Below are positions 9,303-17,795 of a stretch of DNA of 64,000 nucleotides, in pieces (positions within the stretch are counted from its first letter, which is position 1; each line of letters begins with the position of its first letter). Location: positions 62,001 to 126,000 of the forward strand of contig JAEYUW010000021.1 of assembly GCA_023432225.1 (NCBI GenBank), written 5' to 3'. Below the pieces are notes generated by a model. The model saw only the letters and a program-made list of their open reading frames with translations, was not told the origin of the DNA and searched no databases. Origin of the DNA: Verrucomicrobiota bacterium. Its GTDB lineage: Bacteria; Verrucomicrobiota; Verrucomicrobiia; Opitutales; Opitutaceae. The position numbers were made by a program, and so were the translations under genes.

Positions 9303-12300
9303 TCAGAGCTTCTTGGTGAGCTGAACCGACCACGTGAGGCCGCGCGCCATGAGGTTGTAGACGGAGGTCTCGTAGCCGCGCGAGTCAGCCGAGAGCGGCG
9401 GCACGCGATCGAAGAGGTTCACGACGCCGACGCGAATGGTCGTGTCGTTGGTCCACTTGCTCTTCGTCTTGAAGCGATACGAGACGTAGGCGTTCGTCAT
9501 GATCGAATCGCGAACCTTGTAGCGGTAGGTCGTGGTGTTGTTGCTGAACACCGGCACGATGTAGGTCGGCGAACCGAGCGATTCCCACGTGGCCTGCGTC
9601 GTGGTGGCGTTCACGTCGGTGTAGGTGCCGGTGTAGTAGCCGGCGATGCCGGCGCCCCACTGATTGCGGCGCCAGGTGAGCGAGGCGTTGCCGCGCCACT
9701 TGGGCGTCGCGCCGCCAACGTTCGTGGAGTTGGAATTGCGCAGATCGATGCGCGAACCGCCCGCGGAGTTGTAGGCGTGGAAATCGTTCAGGTAGGTCCA
9801 GGTGGTGTTGAACGTGAAGTTGCCGACCGACCACTTCGGGAAGCGGTAGCTCAGGTCGAAGTCGAAACCGTTCACGAACTCCGAGGACTTGTTGAAGTAG
9901 GTGGTGCGCAGAATGTCGATCGCACCGACGACGGCGCGCTGGTTGCCGGGCGCGCGCGACGCGTTGTAGGTGGCGAAAAAATCGCGATCGGCCTGCGTGA
10001 CCGGCAGCCGCACGACCGCGGGATCGCCTTGGTAAGCCGCGGTGCCGGAGCCGAGGTCGATCGAGGCGATGTTCTGGCCGGCCGCGAGAGCGGCCTGCGT
10101 CGCAGCCAGGAGCGCGGCCGTGTCGTCGGCGATCGAGCCGGAGGAAGCGATGACATTGCTCTGGCGAATTTCCCAATAGTCGACGCCGAGCGAGAGACCT
10201 TTCACGAACGGCACCTCGACGACCACGCCGGCGGATTTGCCCTTCGCCTCTTCGGGTTGGAGATTCGGGTTGCCGGACGCGACACTGCGGCGATTGGACG
10301 GACCGTCAGTCGGCAGACCGGTGACGGTGCTGCGGTAGGTATCGGTGCTGCCCGTGACCGTGCGGATGAGCGTGCCGGTGAAAAGTTGCGCGAGATTCGG
10401 CGCATGGAAGCCTTCGTTGTAGGAAGCGCGCACCATCGCCCAACGCACGGGTTGCCAGCCGAGACCGAACTTGGGCTTCGTGGTGTTGCCGAAATCGGTG
10501 TAGCGCTCGTGGCGCGCGGAGGCGGTGAACTCGAGCGACTCGACGAGCGGCAGCTTGAATTTCCGGCCGACGAGCGGAATGACCGTCTCTGCGTAGGCGG
10601 CGGCGACGTGGCGATTGCCGTGCGTGTCGGAGTTCGGCGAGAAGCCGAGGAAATCGTTCGCCGTCGGATCGAGGCTGGACCCGGCGGGATTCAAGCCGGC
10701 GAAGGGCGGACGGAAGTCGTCGTAGACCTCGCGGCGATACTCGCCACCCACAGCGAGTCCGATGGTGTTGCCGCCCCACAGCTCGAACACATCACCGCTC
10801 GCGCGCGCATCCCAGCTGCCGAGTTTCGTGATGCCTTCGCGCACGAACTGCGAGCGGAAGGTCTGCTGCACGCTTTCCGGGTTCTGGTAATTGCCCGTGA
10901 CGACGAGCGTGCCGTTCTGCACGGCGAAGGTGCGGGTGAACGGATTGAACGCCTTGGCGGGATCGGTCTGGTTGATGACGGCAATGAGCAGGCTCTTGCG
11001 CGAGGGACCATCTTCGTCGTCGGCCACGCGCGACTCGCCGTAGAGGAGCGCGGATTCCCACGACCAGGAGCCATGGAGTTTGCCGCGCACGCCGGCGACG
11101 CCGCGATAGACGGTGTTGTCGACGGTGGAGGTGCGCGTCGCGAGATCGGTGAGGCGCTTGTTGCTGATGAGCACGGCGGCCGGCGTGCCGGTGAGGCGCG
11201 CACTGCCATCGGCGTTGGGCGCTCCCGTCGGCGACCAGAAACGGGAGCCGAATGGGTTGAAAGGATTGTCGACCGGCACGACGATGTTGCCGTCGGTGGA
11301 AGCGGTGATGCCGTCGGGCTCGCGATAGGTGATCGAGCGGGCGCGGTAGAAATTGAAGTCGGCGAACGCGGTGAGGTTGTCGGTGAGATCGTATTCACCG
11401 CTCGCGAAGAAATTGCCGCGCTTCGTCTCCGGCTGGAGCACGCGGTAGGCGTTGTTGTTCCAGTAATAGGTGCCCGTGATGCCGGCGCGGCTCGGTGTCG
11501 TGGTCTGAAAACCAACGCCCGTCGCCGTGGGGACGAGGAAGAACTGGCCGGAGCTCGCCGCGAGCGACGACGGTATGCCCGACGTGCGACCGGCGGTGAA
11601 GACGCCGCTGCTGTTCACGGTGCCGAGGGTGTAGTTGCCGTATTCGCTCGTGGCCGAGCGCGCATTGAAGGTGGTGCTGGTGGAGACGTTCCACGGCGCC
11701 GGGGCGCGGTAGCTCATGTCGGACTCGGCCATGAAACTGCGATCACGCGCGTAGGTCGCGTCGCGCTGGTAGAGATCGAGCGTGACGATGCCGCGACCCT
11801 TGCCGTTCGCGAAATCGAAACCGTGCGTTAGCGAGGCGCGCCTGTCGGCGCCGTCGCCGTAGCGCGTCTCGCCGTAACGCAGCTGCAGCTCCGTGCCGCG
11901 AAATTCGCGACGCATGATGTAATTCACCACACCCGCGACCGCGTCGGTGCCGTAGATCGACGAGGCGCCGTCGCGGAGCACGTCGATACGCTCGATGCCG
12001 CGGTTCGGGAGGATGTTGACGTTGGTCGTCAGCGTCGGGACGCCCGCCTCGGACTGCGAGATCGGGTGCGGCGGGAGCCGGCGGCCGTTGAGAAGGATGA
12101 GCGTGTTGCTCGACGGCAGACCGCGGAGCGAACTGGAGGAATTGTCACCGCGCGCGGTAGCGCCGAGGGTCGCGGTCTCATTGCCCGGCAAGCCCGTGAC
12201 CTGCGGGAGGGAGATCAACAAGTCCGCGGGCTGCGCCGCATCGCGCACCTCCATGGCCTCGCGATCGATGACCGTGACCGGGAGCGTTTTTTCCTGATCG

Positions 12301-12470
12301 AGGCGCTTCAGGTTCGAACCGGTCACGACGTATTGGTCGAGCTTCACCGGCTGCTCCTCCCGCGACTCGGGCACCGCGGGTGCTGGGACGGATTGCGCGA
12401 GCGAGAAGGAGGCCAGCGCGAGAAACGCAGGCAGCGCGAGCAGGCGGGAGATGCGCGTGGGTTGGTTCAT
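9303..12470 (-). CDS. TonB-dependent outer-membrane receptor
   Basis: A 1055-residue receptor for energised uptake across the outer membrane. It has a signal peptide (first ~25 residues, ending SFSLAQS), a TonB-box-like VKLDQYVVTGS and a plug domain (~50-190) with LRGLPSSNTLILLNGRRLPP and IERIDVLRDGASSIYGTDAVAG. A long beta-barrel follows, with YRFKTKSKWTNDTTIRVGVVNLFD and an aromatic-rich C-terminus (SVQLTKKL). The size is at the high end of the CirA/oar-like group. The substrate is unknown: iron chelates, vitamin B12 and glycans are all possible. The next gene upstream on the same strand encodes an exported hydrolase, which could act on the imported ligand. Confidence 0.95.
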   Translation of the reverse strand: MNQPTRISRLLALPAFLALASFSLAQSVPAPAVPESREEQPVKLDQYVVTGSNLKRLDQEKTLPVTVIDREAMEVRDAAQPADLLISLPQVTGLPGNETATLGATARGDNSSSSLRGLPSSNTLILLNGRRLPPHPISQSEAGVPTLTTNVNILPNRGIERIDVLRDGASSIYGTDAVAGVVNYIMRREFRGTELQLRYGETRYGDGADRRASLTHGFDFANGKGRGIVTLDLYQRDATYARDRSFMAESDMSYRAPAPWNVSTSTTFNARSATSEYGNYTLGTVNSSGVFTAGRTSGIPSSLAASSGQFFLVPTATGVGFQTTTPSRAGITGTYYWNNNAYRVLQPETKRGNFFASGEYDLTDNLTAFADFNFYRARSITYREPDGITASTDGNIVVPVDNPFNPFGSRFWSPTGAPNADGSARLTGTPAAVLISNKRLTDLATRTSTVDNTVYRGVAGVRGKLHGSWSWESALLYGESRVADDEDGPSRKSLLIAVINQTDPAKAFNPFTRTFAVQNGTLVVTGNYQNPESVQQTFRSQFVREGITKLGSWDARASGDVFELWGGNTIGLAVGGEYRREVYDDFRPPFAGLNPAGSSLDPTANDFLGFSPNSDTHGNRHVAAAYAETVIPLVGRKFKLPLVESLEFTASARHERYTDFGNTTKPKFGLGWQPVRWAMVRASYNEGFHAPNLAQLFTGTLIRTVTGSTDTYRSTVTGLPTDGPSNRRSVASGNPNLQPEEAKGKSAGVVVEVPFVKGLSLGVDYWEIRQSNVIASSGSIADDTAALLAATQAALAAGQNIASIDLGSGTAAYQGDPAVVRLPVTQADRDFFATYNASRAPGNQRAVVGAIDILRTTYFNKSSEFVNGFDFDLSYRFPKWSVGNFTFNTTWTYLNDFHAYNSAGGSRIDLRNSNSTNVGGATPKWRGNASLTWRRNQWGAGIAGYYTGTYTDVNATTTQATWESLGSPTYIVPVFSNNTTTYRYKVRDSIMTNAYVSYRFKTKSKWTNDTTIRVGVVNLFDRVPPLSADSRGYETSVYNLMARGLTWSVQLTKKL

Positions 12471-12497
12471 AGGCGTGGGGGTGTTGGGTCGGCTTGG

Positions 12498-13361
12498 TCA
12501 GTGCGAAAAAAGAAGGCGCGCCGCGTAAGGCGCCATGCCTTTGTTGCTGTGGGCGACGTTCGGCGCCATCGACAGCATCCAGTTGAACGGCGTGCCCAAC
12601 GCGGCCGCCGCGGCTTTGGCGTGGTTGAAAAAATACTGCCCGCGCGCGAAGCGATACAGCCCTTGCTCGTCCGCCTCCGGCGTGTGGCGCAGCGAGGCGT
12701 GCTTCGGATCGATGTCGGCATCGCCCAGCAGGACGTGCAACGGGAAGGCAAAGGTGCGGCGCAGCGCGGCCGTGTCCGCCGGCGTGCCTTTCAATCCGTA
12801 GGGAAACGCGCGCTCGAGGTCCGGCAGCATATACCAGCCGGCGTTGGCGGCGACGGCGCGCGAGACGCGCACGTCCGGCACGAAGTAGAGGAAGCGCTGC
12901 ACGAATTGCGCGCCCGCCGAGTGACCGTAGAGCGCATAGTCGTTGCGCGTGCTGCCGAGTTGCGCGCGCACGGCGTCGAAGGCCGGCTCGATCATGCTGA
13001 ACGACCACTCCTCGCGCGGCCGTGACCGGCCGGCGGCATCGAAGAGGTTGCCGGAGTTGAACGACTCCTCGCCGGGGAACTCCTTTTTCGTGAACTCAGG
13101 CACGACGAGGAGGAATTTTTTCGCGTCGGCCAGCTCCACCCAATCCTCCAGATATTCGTCGGCATTGCGCCCGACGCCGTGGATCACGAAGAGCACCGGC
13201 GCATCCGCGGCCAGCCCCGCGGGGCGGTAGTGCCAGAGCGGCAATTCGTGACCCCCGTAGGTAATCGTGAGCCGTCCTCGCTCGCCCGCGTGCACAGCCA
13301 GTGCAGCGACGAGAGCACCAAAGAAAACCAGAAGGCGACCGAGAGTCGTCAGGCGAGACAT
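12498..13361 (-). CDS. exported alpha/beta hydrolase, PHB-depolymerase/esterase-like
   Basis: A 287-residue secreted alpha/beta hydrolase with a signal peptide ending AVHAGE. The oxyanion segment FVIHGVGRNADEYL, nucleophile elbow YGHSAGAQ (Ser), acid in GDADIDPKH and a C-terminal His in APNVAHSNKGM make a plausible triad. The overall plan resembles esterases of the PHB-depolymerase (LpqC) type. It lies 27 bases upstream of the TonB-receptor gene on the same strand, so the two are probably cotranscribed; it may release a moiety from the receptor ligand (inference). The true substrate is unknown. Confidence 0.8.
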   Translation of the reverse strand: MSRLTTLGRLLVFFGALVAALAVHAGERGRLTITYGGHELPLWHYRPAGLAADAPVLFVIHGVGRNADEYLEDWVELADAKKFLLVVPEFTKKEFPGEESFNSGNLFDAAGRSRPREEWSFSMIEPAFDAVRAQLGSTRNDYALYGHSAGAQFVQRFLYFVPDVRVSRAVAANAGWYMLPDLERAFPYGLKGTPADTAALRRTFAFPLHVLLGDADIDPKHASLRHTPEADEQGLYRFARGQYFFNHAKAAAAALGTPFNWMLSMAPNVAHSNKGMAPYAARLLFSH

Positions 13362-13554
13362 GGAAAGCGGGAAACGAAAAGCCAGCGGAGCGAACCGGTG
13401 CGGCGCAACGCGGGACTTCGTCAGGGGTTGGTCATAAGCTACCGGGAAATGCCGCGCACGCCTAGCCGGACCATTGCGCCCGCCGGTGGCGTAGTTCTAC
13501 GCAATGTGCGGAGCGCTTGCAGTTTGCTATCACTTGCGTGTGCTCACTCCCGAG

Positions 13555-14208
13555 ATGCCGCCCGCCCCGACCGTCGCCCCGCACTTCGTCCTCGTGGACG
13601 ATACGGCCACGTTTCGCGGGCTGCTGAAGGCGTCGCTGCAGCAGCGTTTTCAGCCGCGGGTGTTTCAGGATTTTGCCCAAGGGGCCGACGCCCTCGCCGC
13701 CTGTCTGGCGCAGCCGCCCGATCTGTTGATCGCCGATCTCTACCTGCGCGATCTCGACGGACGCGACATCGTGCGACGCCTCCGCGAGCGCGGGCTGACG
13801 ACGCGGGTCGTAATCCTCACGGCTCATCCGGAAGCGCAGTTGCCGGCCGAACTCGTCGCGCTTGGTGTCGCGGGGTTTGTCGACAAGAACTCGCCGCTCG
13901 AGCAGATCGATCGTGCGGTGCAATGCGTCCTCGAGGGCGGCATGTTTTTCTCGGCCACCGTGCCGCCGCCGGTGCCCTCGCTGGCCAACGAGCCGACGCT
14001 GCCGCGACTCGGGGCCGACGCGCTCTCGGAACGCGAGCGTGAGGTCGTGCGCCTGGTCGCGCGCGGCATGGTTTCGAAGGAGATCGGCGCGCAACTCGAC
14101 CTGAGCACGCGCACGGTCGAAAAGCACCGCGCGCGCATCCTGGCCAAACTCGACCTGCACGACGTGCCGACGCTGGTGCGCTGGTGCCTGCGCAACGGCT
14201 TGGGGTGA
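13555..14208 (+). CDS. response regulator, NarL/LuxR type
   Basis: A 217-residue two-domain regulator. The receiver (~10-125) has acidic residues VDD, phospho-acceptor Asp61 in LLIADLYLRDLDG, Thr in ILTAHP and Lys in FVDKNSP. The C-terminal LuxR helix-turn-helix (~155-215) reads LSEREREVVRLVARGM and STRTVEKHRARILAKL. ATG 13555 is preferred; GTG 13540 is possible. Its 3' end faces a histidine kinase gene 163 bases away, the likely partner because no other kinase adjoins (inference). Confidence 0.93.
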   Translation: MPPAPTVAPHFVLVDDTATFRGLLKASLQQRFQPRVFQDFAQGADALAACLAQPPDLLIADLYLRDLDGRDIVRRLRERGLTTRVVILTAHPEAQLPAELVALGVAGFVDKNSPLEQIDRAVQCVLEGGMFFSATVPPPVPSLANEPTLPRLGADALSEREREVVRLVARGMVSKEIGAQLDLSTRTVEKHRARILAKLDLHDVPTLVRWCLRNGLG

Positions 14209-14255
14209 GTGGCTTCCCGTCGCGACCTTCGGTGCCGTTGACAGCGCCGATGCGA

Positions 14256-14347
14256 ACCCACCCCGCCCGTTGGGCACCCCGCGCAAGAGGGGATACATGC
14301 CGCCGAAGTTCCCCTCTTGCGAGGGGTGGCGCGCAGCGCCGGGGTGT
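14256..14347. repeat. inverted repeat between convergent regulator and kinase genes
   Basis: The arms GCAAGAGGGG and CCCCTCTTGC enclose a short loop, and are followed by GAGGGGTGGCGCGCAGCGCC and GGGG. The outer parts (ACCCCGCCCGTTGGGCACCCC on the left) are also roughly complementary. This resembles the GAGGGGTGGCGC-type dispersed repeat I recall from diverse bacterial genomes. As a symmetrical hairpin it could end transcription of both convergent genes. Confidence 0.6.
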
Positions 14348-14371
14348 GTCGTTGCGGAACGAACGTGCGCG

Positions 14372-16351
14372 CTACCTTGCCGCCACGGGCAGCAGCACGC
14401 GGAACACGGCGCCGCGGCCGGGCTGCGATTGCACTTCGAGCCGACCACCTTGGAGCGTGAGCAGCTCGCGGGCGATGAAGAGACCAAGCCCGGTCGAGTC
14501 CTCGCCTTCTCCCGTCGGCTGCGCGGACAGGCGCTGATAGGGCGCGAAGATTTTGGCGAAATCCGCCGGTCCTAAACCGGGACCGCTGTCGCGGACTTCG
14601 GCAAACGCCCAGCCGCCCGCCTCGCCGAGAGCCAAGGTCACCGCGCCGCCCAATGGGGAAAATTTCAGCGCGTTGCCGATGAGGTTATCGAAAACCTGTC
14701 GCAGCCGCTCGGGATCGGCGAACACGCGCGGCACGGGTGCGGCCGGCGGCACGAGCGCGAGCTGCTGTTCCTTGTGCGCCGCGATCGGACGCAGGCTCTC
14801 AACGGCATGGTGCGCCAGTTCGGCGAGATCGACCTCCGTCGTGTGCAGCTGGAGGTTGCCCTCCTCCATCGCGGACGCGTCGAGGAAGTCGCGCACGAGC
14901 GTGCGCATGCGTGCGGTGTCGGCCTGGATGCCGGCGGCGAGGCGGCGGACGTTGGCCGCGTCGGCGGGCGCGCGCGCGATGAGGCCGGCGGTGGCGTTAA
15001 GTGCGGTGAGCGGAACCTTGAGATCGTGCGAGGCCATCTGGAGCAGGCGCGACTTGAGCGCCTCGGCCGCCTCGGCTTGAGCGCGCGCGCGCTCGGTGGC
15101 AGCGCGCATCTTGCGCTCGGCGCGGAGACGCACGAGTTGCACGACGATGACCGCGCCGAGGAACGCCACGCCGCCGATCAGGCCGGCGGCGAGCGCCAGG
15201 TTTTGCGAGCGCCGTTGCTCGAGTTCTGCGGCCTTCACATCCTGGTCACGGCGCAGCAGGCGGATCTGAAGTTCGCGTTGCTCGTCGCGATAGCGCGCGC
15301 GCAACTCATCCATGCGCCGGCGGTCCTCTTCGCGTTGGAGCTGCTCGGTCGCGGCGGCCAGCTTGCGCTGGCTATCGAGCGCGAGCGCCAACTCCCCGCG
15401 CGCCTCGTAGGTGACGGTCAACTCGCGATGAATTTCTGCGAGGACCTCGGCGCTCTCGAGCGTGCCGGCGACCTGGAGGGCCGTGCGCAGATGTGCGAGC
15501 GCTTCGTCGAGACGCCCGGCGTGACGCAAAACCATCCCGAGGCGGCGGTGAGTGTTGGCGATGTAGCGGCGATATTTCAGCGCCTCGAACGTGGTGAGCG
15601 CGTGATTGAGGTAGCTGAGCGCCTTGTCAGTGTCGCCCTGGGCGTCGGCGGCGAGACCGAGATTGGTCAGCGATTCGGCGATGGCGCGACGGTTGCCATA
15701 GCCTTCGCGCACGTGGAGGGCTTCCTCATGGATCGTGATGGCGCGCGGGAAATCGCGCTTGCCGAGGTAGTAGTTGCCGAGGCTGTTCAGGAGACTGGCG
15801 CGCATACGCTCGTCCTTCGCCTGTGACGCATAGTCGAGACCGCGGTGGAAATGCTGCAGCGCGTCCTCGTCGCGACCGTAGCGCTGATAAGTGAGGCCAA
15901 GGCCGCCGTGCGTGCGGGCGAGCACGGCCGGATCGGCGAGTAATTCGGCGAGGCGCAGCTCCTCGAGGTGTCGCTCGAGCGAGCCGGGGTAATCGCTGAG
16001 ATTCCAATAGAGGCGTCCGAGCAGGTAGAGAAAATCGATCTGCAAGCGCACGTCTCCGAGGGCGCGCGCGCGCGCGAGCCCATCACGCGCGCCGGCGAGA
16101 CCGTCGGAATAATCGCCGCGGCGACGCTGGAGATTTACCACCGTGACGAGGGCGCGGAGGGCGTCTGATTCGGTGGCGGCTTGCGCGAGCGCCTGACGCG
16201 CGCTTTCCCAGACTTCATCGCCATCCGGTGTTTCGGCGTCGGCCGCACTCGAGAGCGGCGGCCCGGCATCCCGCACCGTGCGCGGCGCCGGCTGGGCGGC
16301 CGCAAGAAAGGGGAGCCCAAGGAGCAAACACCAACGCACAAAACGAAGCAC
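14372..16351 (-). CDS. sensor histidine kinase with N-terminal TPR domain
   Basis: A 659-residue membrane kinase. A signal or anchor segment (MLRFVRWCLLLGLPFLAAA) is followed by about seven TPR units (~80-340), including NSLGNYYLGKRDFPRAITIH and NLGLAADAQGDTDKALSYLN. A coiled coil (~330-385), one transmembrane helix (LALAAGLIGGVAFLGAVIVVQLV) and the kinase core follow. The H-box is MASHDLKVPL, the N-box FDNLIGNALKFSP, G1 DSGPGLG and G2 STGLGLF. The periplasmic TPR sensor implies that a protein or peptide cue is sensed (inference). No receiver domain is fused, so the LuxR-type regulator facing it is the likely partner. Confidence 0.92.
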   Translation of the reverse strand: MLRFVRWCLLLGLPFLAAAQPAPRTVRDAGPPLSSAADAETPDGDEVWESARQALAQAATESDALRALVTVVNLQRRRGDYSDGLAGARDGLARARALGDVRLQIDFLYLLGRLYWNLSDYPGSLERHLEELRLAELLADPAVLARTHGGLGLTYQRYGRDEDALQHFHRGLDYASQAKDERMRASLLNSLGNYYLGKRDFPRAITIHEEALHVREGYGNRRAIAESLTNLGLAADAQGDTDKALSYLNHALTTFEALKYRRYIANTHRRLGMVLRHAGRLDEALAHLRTALQVAGTLESAEVLAEIHRELTVTYEARGELALALDSQRKLAAATEQLQREEDRRRMDELRARYRDEQRELQIRLLRRDQDVKAAELEQRRSQNLALAAGLIGGVAFLGAVIVVQLVRLRAERKMRAATERARAQAEAAEALKSRLLQMASHDLKVPLTALNATAGLIARAPADAANVRRLAAGIQADTARMRTLVRDFLDASAMEEGNLQLHTTEVDLAELAHHAVESLRPIAAHKEQQLALVPPAAPVPRVFADPERLRQVFDNLIGNALKFSPLGGAVTLALGEAGGWAFAEVRDSGPGLGPADFAKIFAPYQRLSAQPTGEGEDSTGLGLFIARELLTLQGGRLEVQSQPGRGAVFRVLLPVAAR

Positions 16352-16410
16352 GGCGGCAGGTCGTCAGAAGCGACGCGGGCTTTCAACGTCAATTCCCCGA
16401 GGCCCGAAAA

Positions 16411-16474
16411 CATGAAGGGGCCGCCCCAAAGGCGACCCCTTCACGACCTAACACCAAGCAAACCGTAAGAACTA
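16411..16474 (-). ncRNA. candidate small RNA or structured repeat, copy A
   Basis: Read on the minus strand, a conserved 30-mer (16445-16474, beginning TAGTTCTTACGGTTTGCTTG) leads into a 35-base hairpin (16411-16445, arms ATGAAGGGG and CCCCTTCA) and then TTTTC. Copy B lies exactly 144 bases away with an identical 30-mer and a hairpin of equal length but different stem sequence. Upstream flanks also match in part (TTCAACGTTT). Tandem small-RNA genes with terminator hairpins are the best guess; the strand is inferred. The rest of the 491-base gap (16352-16842) holds no ORF I would call. Confidence 0.4.
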
Positions 16475-16554
16475 TCGACGAGAAAGACGCAGGCGGGACG
16501 AAAACGTTGAATTTTTTCCGCAGATTTTTTCGGCCGTGTTTTCGACTCCAGAAA

Positions 16555-16618
16555 CATGAAGGGCGCCCCTTGTGAGGGCGCCCTGCATGACCTAACACCA
16601 AGCAAACCGTAAGAACTA
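16555..16618 (-). ncRNA. candidate small RNA or structured repeat, copy B
   Basis: This is the second copy of the 30-mer plus hairpin unit. The 30-mer (16589-16618) is identical to copy A. The hairpin (16555-16589) has arms CATGAAGGGCGCCC and GGGCGCCCTGCATG, 13 of 14 positions pairing, so structure is kept while sequence differs from copy A. Beyond the 30-mer, copy B has about 45 extra bases before the shared GACGC...ACGTTGAA region (16661-16688). Confidence 0.4.
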
Positions 16619-16842
16619 CAAACAATGTTTCGTTATGAACGACGCACTGATGACGTTCAGATAGACGCGGGCCTGCGCGAAACGTTGAAAAAAACTTTGG
16701 CCAATTTTCCGGCTCCGTTTGTGAACAACTTCCTCGAAATTCGGCTGGTGTTTATCTTTGGAGCCAAGTGAGTTGTGGGCCGGTTCGGTTCCGGTTTCAG
16801 GGCGCGGCAACGCGCCCCGCCTTGTCATAAACCCACGAAACC

Positions 16843-17583
16843 ATGAACCCTCGTCCCCACCTGTTCGGCCTCCTGGCCGGACTGTTTCTCGCCGGCGGCC
16901 TCGCCGGCGCCGCCGCCATCGTCGCTTCGACCCTCACGCGGTTGAACGACAGCAACTCCATCAACGTCACCGGCGCAGCCCGCCGCAACGTCCGCTCCGA
17001 CCTCGTGATCTGGAACGCCAGTTTCAGCGTCGACGCGCCCTCGCTGCTCGAAGCGCAGCAGCGCCTGCAAACCGACCTGGCGAAAGTCACCGATTTTCTC
17101 CGCCAGCACGACATGACCGAACTCGCCATCGAACCAGTCGTGATTCGCGAAATCACGACCAAGCGAAAACTCGACGACGATGACGAAAACTACGCGACCG
17201 TCCGCGTCGGCTACCGTCTCACGCAAGGTTTTGAAGTGCGCTCGGCCAACGTGGAGGGCTTGCCGAAGCTCGCAGCGAATTGCGGGCCGTTGATCGAGCA
17301 AGGCGTGGCGCTGGTCTCGGGCGGCTTCGCGTTCATCTACACGAAAGCCGGGGAAGCGAAGGTCGAGATGATGGCCGAAGCGACGAAGGACGCCCGCGCC
17401 CGCGCCGAACTGATCGCCGGCCAAGGAGGACGACGCGTGGAGGGTCTGCGCAACGCGAAGGCCGGCGTCGTGCAAATCAACCCGCTGCACTCGAGCGCGA
17501 CGAGTTGGGAAGGCAACAACGACACCACGTCGTTGGAGAAAACGATCATCGCGACGGTGAGTGCGTCGTTCGCGATGAAGTGA
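16843..17583 (+). CDS. SIMPL (DUF541) domain protein
   Basis: A 246-residue exported or membrane-anchored protein of the SIMPL/DUF541 family. After an N-terminal hydrophobic segment (LFGLLAGLFLAGGLAGAAAIVAS), residues ~38-245 show SINVTGAARRNVRSDLVIWN, an EAQQRL-containing helix and a C-terminal KDARARAELIAGQGGRRVEGLRNA stretch, as in this family. The family role is poorly defined: periplasmic or outer-membrane oligomers, and oxidative-stress links in some bacteria. It stands alone; a GTAG repeat begins two bases after the stop. Confidence 0.85.
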   Translation: MNPRPHLFGLLAGLFLAGGLAGAAAIVASTLTRLNDSNSINVTGAARRNVRSDLVIWNASFSVDAPSLLEAQQRLQTDLAKVTDFLRQHDMTELAIEPVVIREITTKRKLDDDDENYATVRVGYRLTQGFEVRSANVEGLPKLAANCGPLIEQGVALVSGGFAFIYTKAGEAKVEMMAEATKDARARAELIAGQGGRRVEGLRNAKAGVVQINPLHSSATSWEGNNDTTSLEKTIIATVSASFAMK

Positions 17584-17584
17584 A

Positions 17585-17608
17585 GTAGGGCCGGTCTGCG
17601 ACCGGCCC
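17585..17608 (+). repeat. GTAG-headed REP hairpin
   Basis: GTAG followed by the stem GGCCGGT, loop CTGCG and ACCGGCC begins two bases after the SIMPL stop codon. It is the plus partner of the minus unit at 17770-17794. Together they bound the 212-base convergent gap before kamA, in which I see nothing else. Confidence 0.85.
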
Positions 17609-17769
17609 TAACACGTCGAAGCGCAAAATCAGCATCGAATTACTTCCGACCCGTGGGCGCCGTTGTCCCAGCGGCGCTCTTTGATGCGCGCCGCCCCTGA
17701 TCGTCGCCGTGACGCGTGATCACCTGACGACGGTCGAGACTCAGCAAGCCGGACGCAGCGAAGATCCTT

Positions 17770-17794
17770 CGGGCCGGTTGAAAACCGGCCCTAC
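17770..17794 (-). repeat. GTAG-headed REP hairpin
   Basis: On the minus strand this reads GTAGGGCCGGTTTTCAACCG and onward, with stem GGCCGGTT/AACCGGCC. It begins two bases after the kamA stop codon, mirroring the unit at 17585. Either unit could serve as a 3' mRNA stabiliser or terminator. Confidence 0.85.
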
Positions 17795-17795
17795 C

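Noticed and set aside
9252..11831. An 859-codon open frame on the plus strand
   Set aside because: It is antisense to the TonB-dependent receptor, which has clear plug and barrel motifs. The frame is Arg/Gly/Ala/Val-rich shadow sequence, as usual in G+C-rich DNA. The same holds for 7845-9242, 38754-region plus-strand frames, 1742-3703 minus and similar.
16411..16618. Integron attC sites
   Set aside because: CCTAAC-like cores are present, but the matching GTTAGG partner is not placed as in attC, no gene cassettes lie between the units, and no integrase is present.
16389..16625. A minus-strand ORF with the repeated peptide VLTVCLVLG
   Set aside because: The peptide repeats only because the 144-base DNA unit repeats in the same frame. 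It has no start signal, and conservation follows hairpin structure rather than codons.
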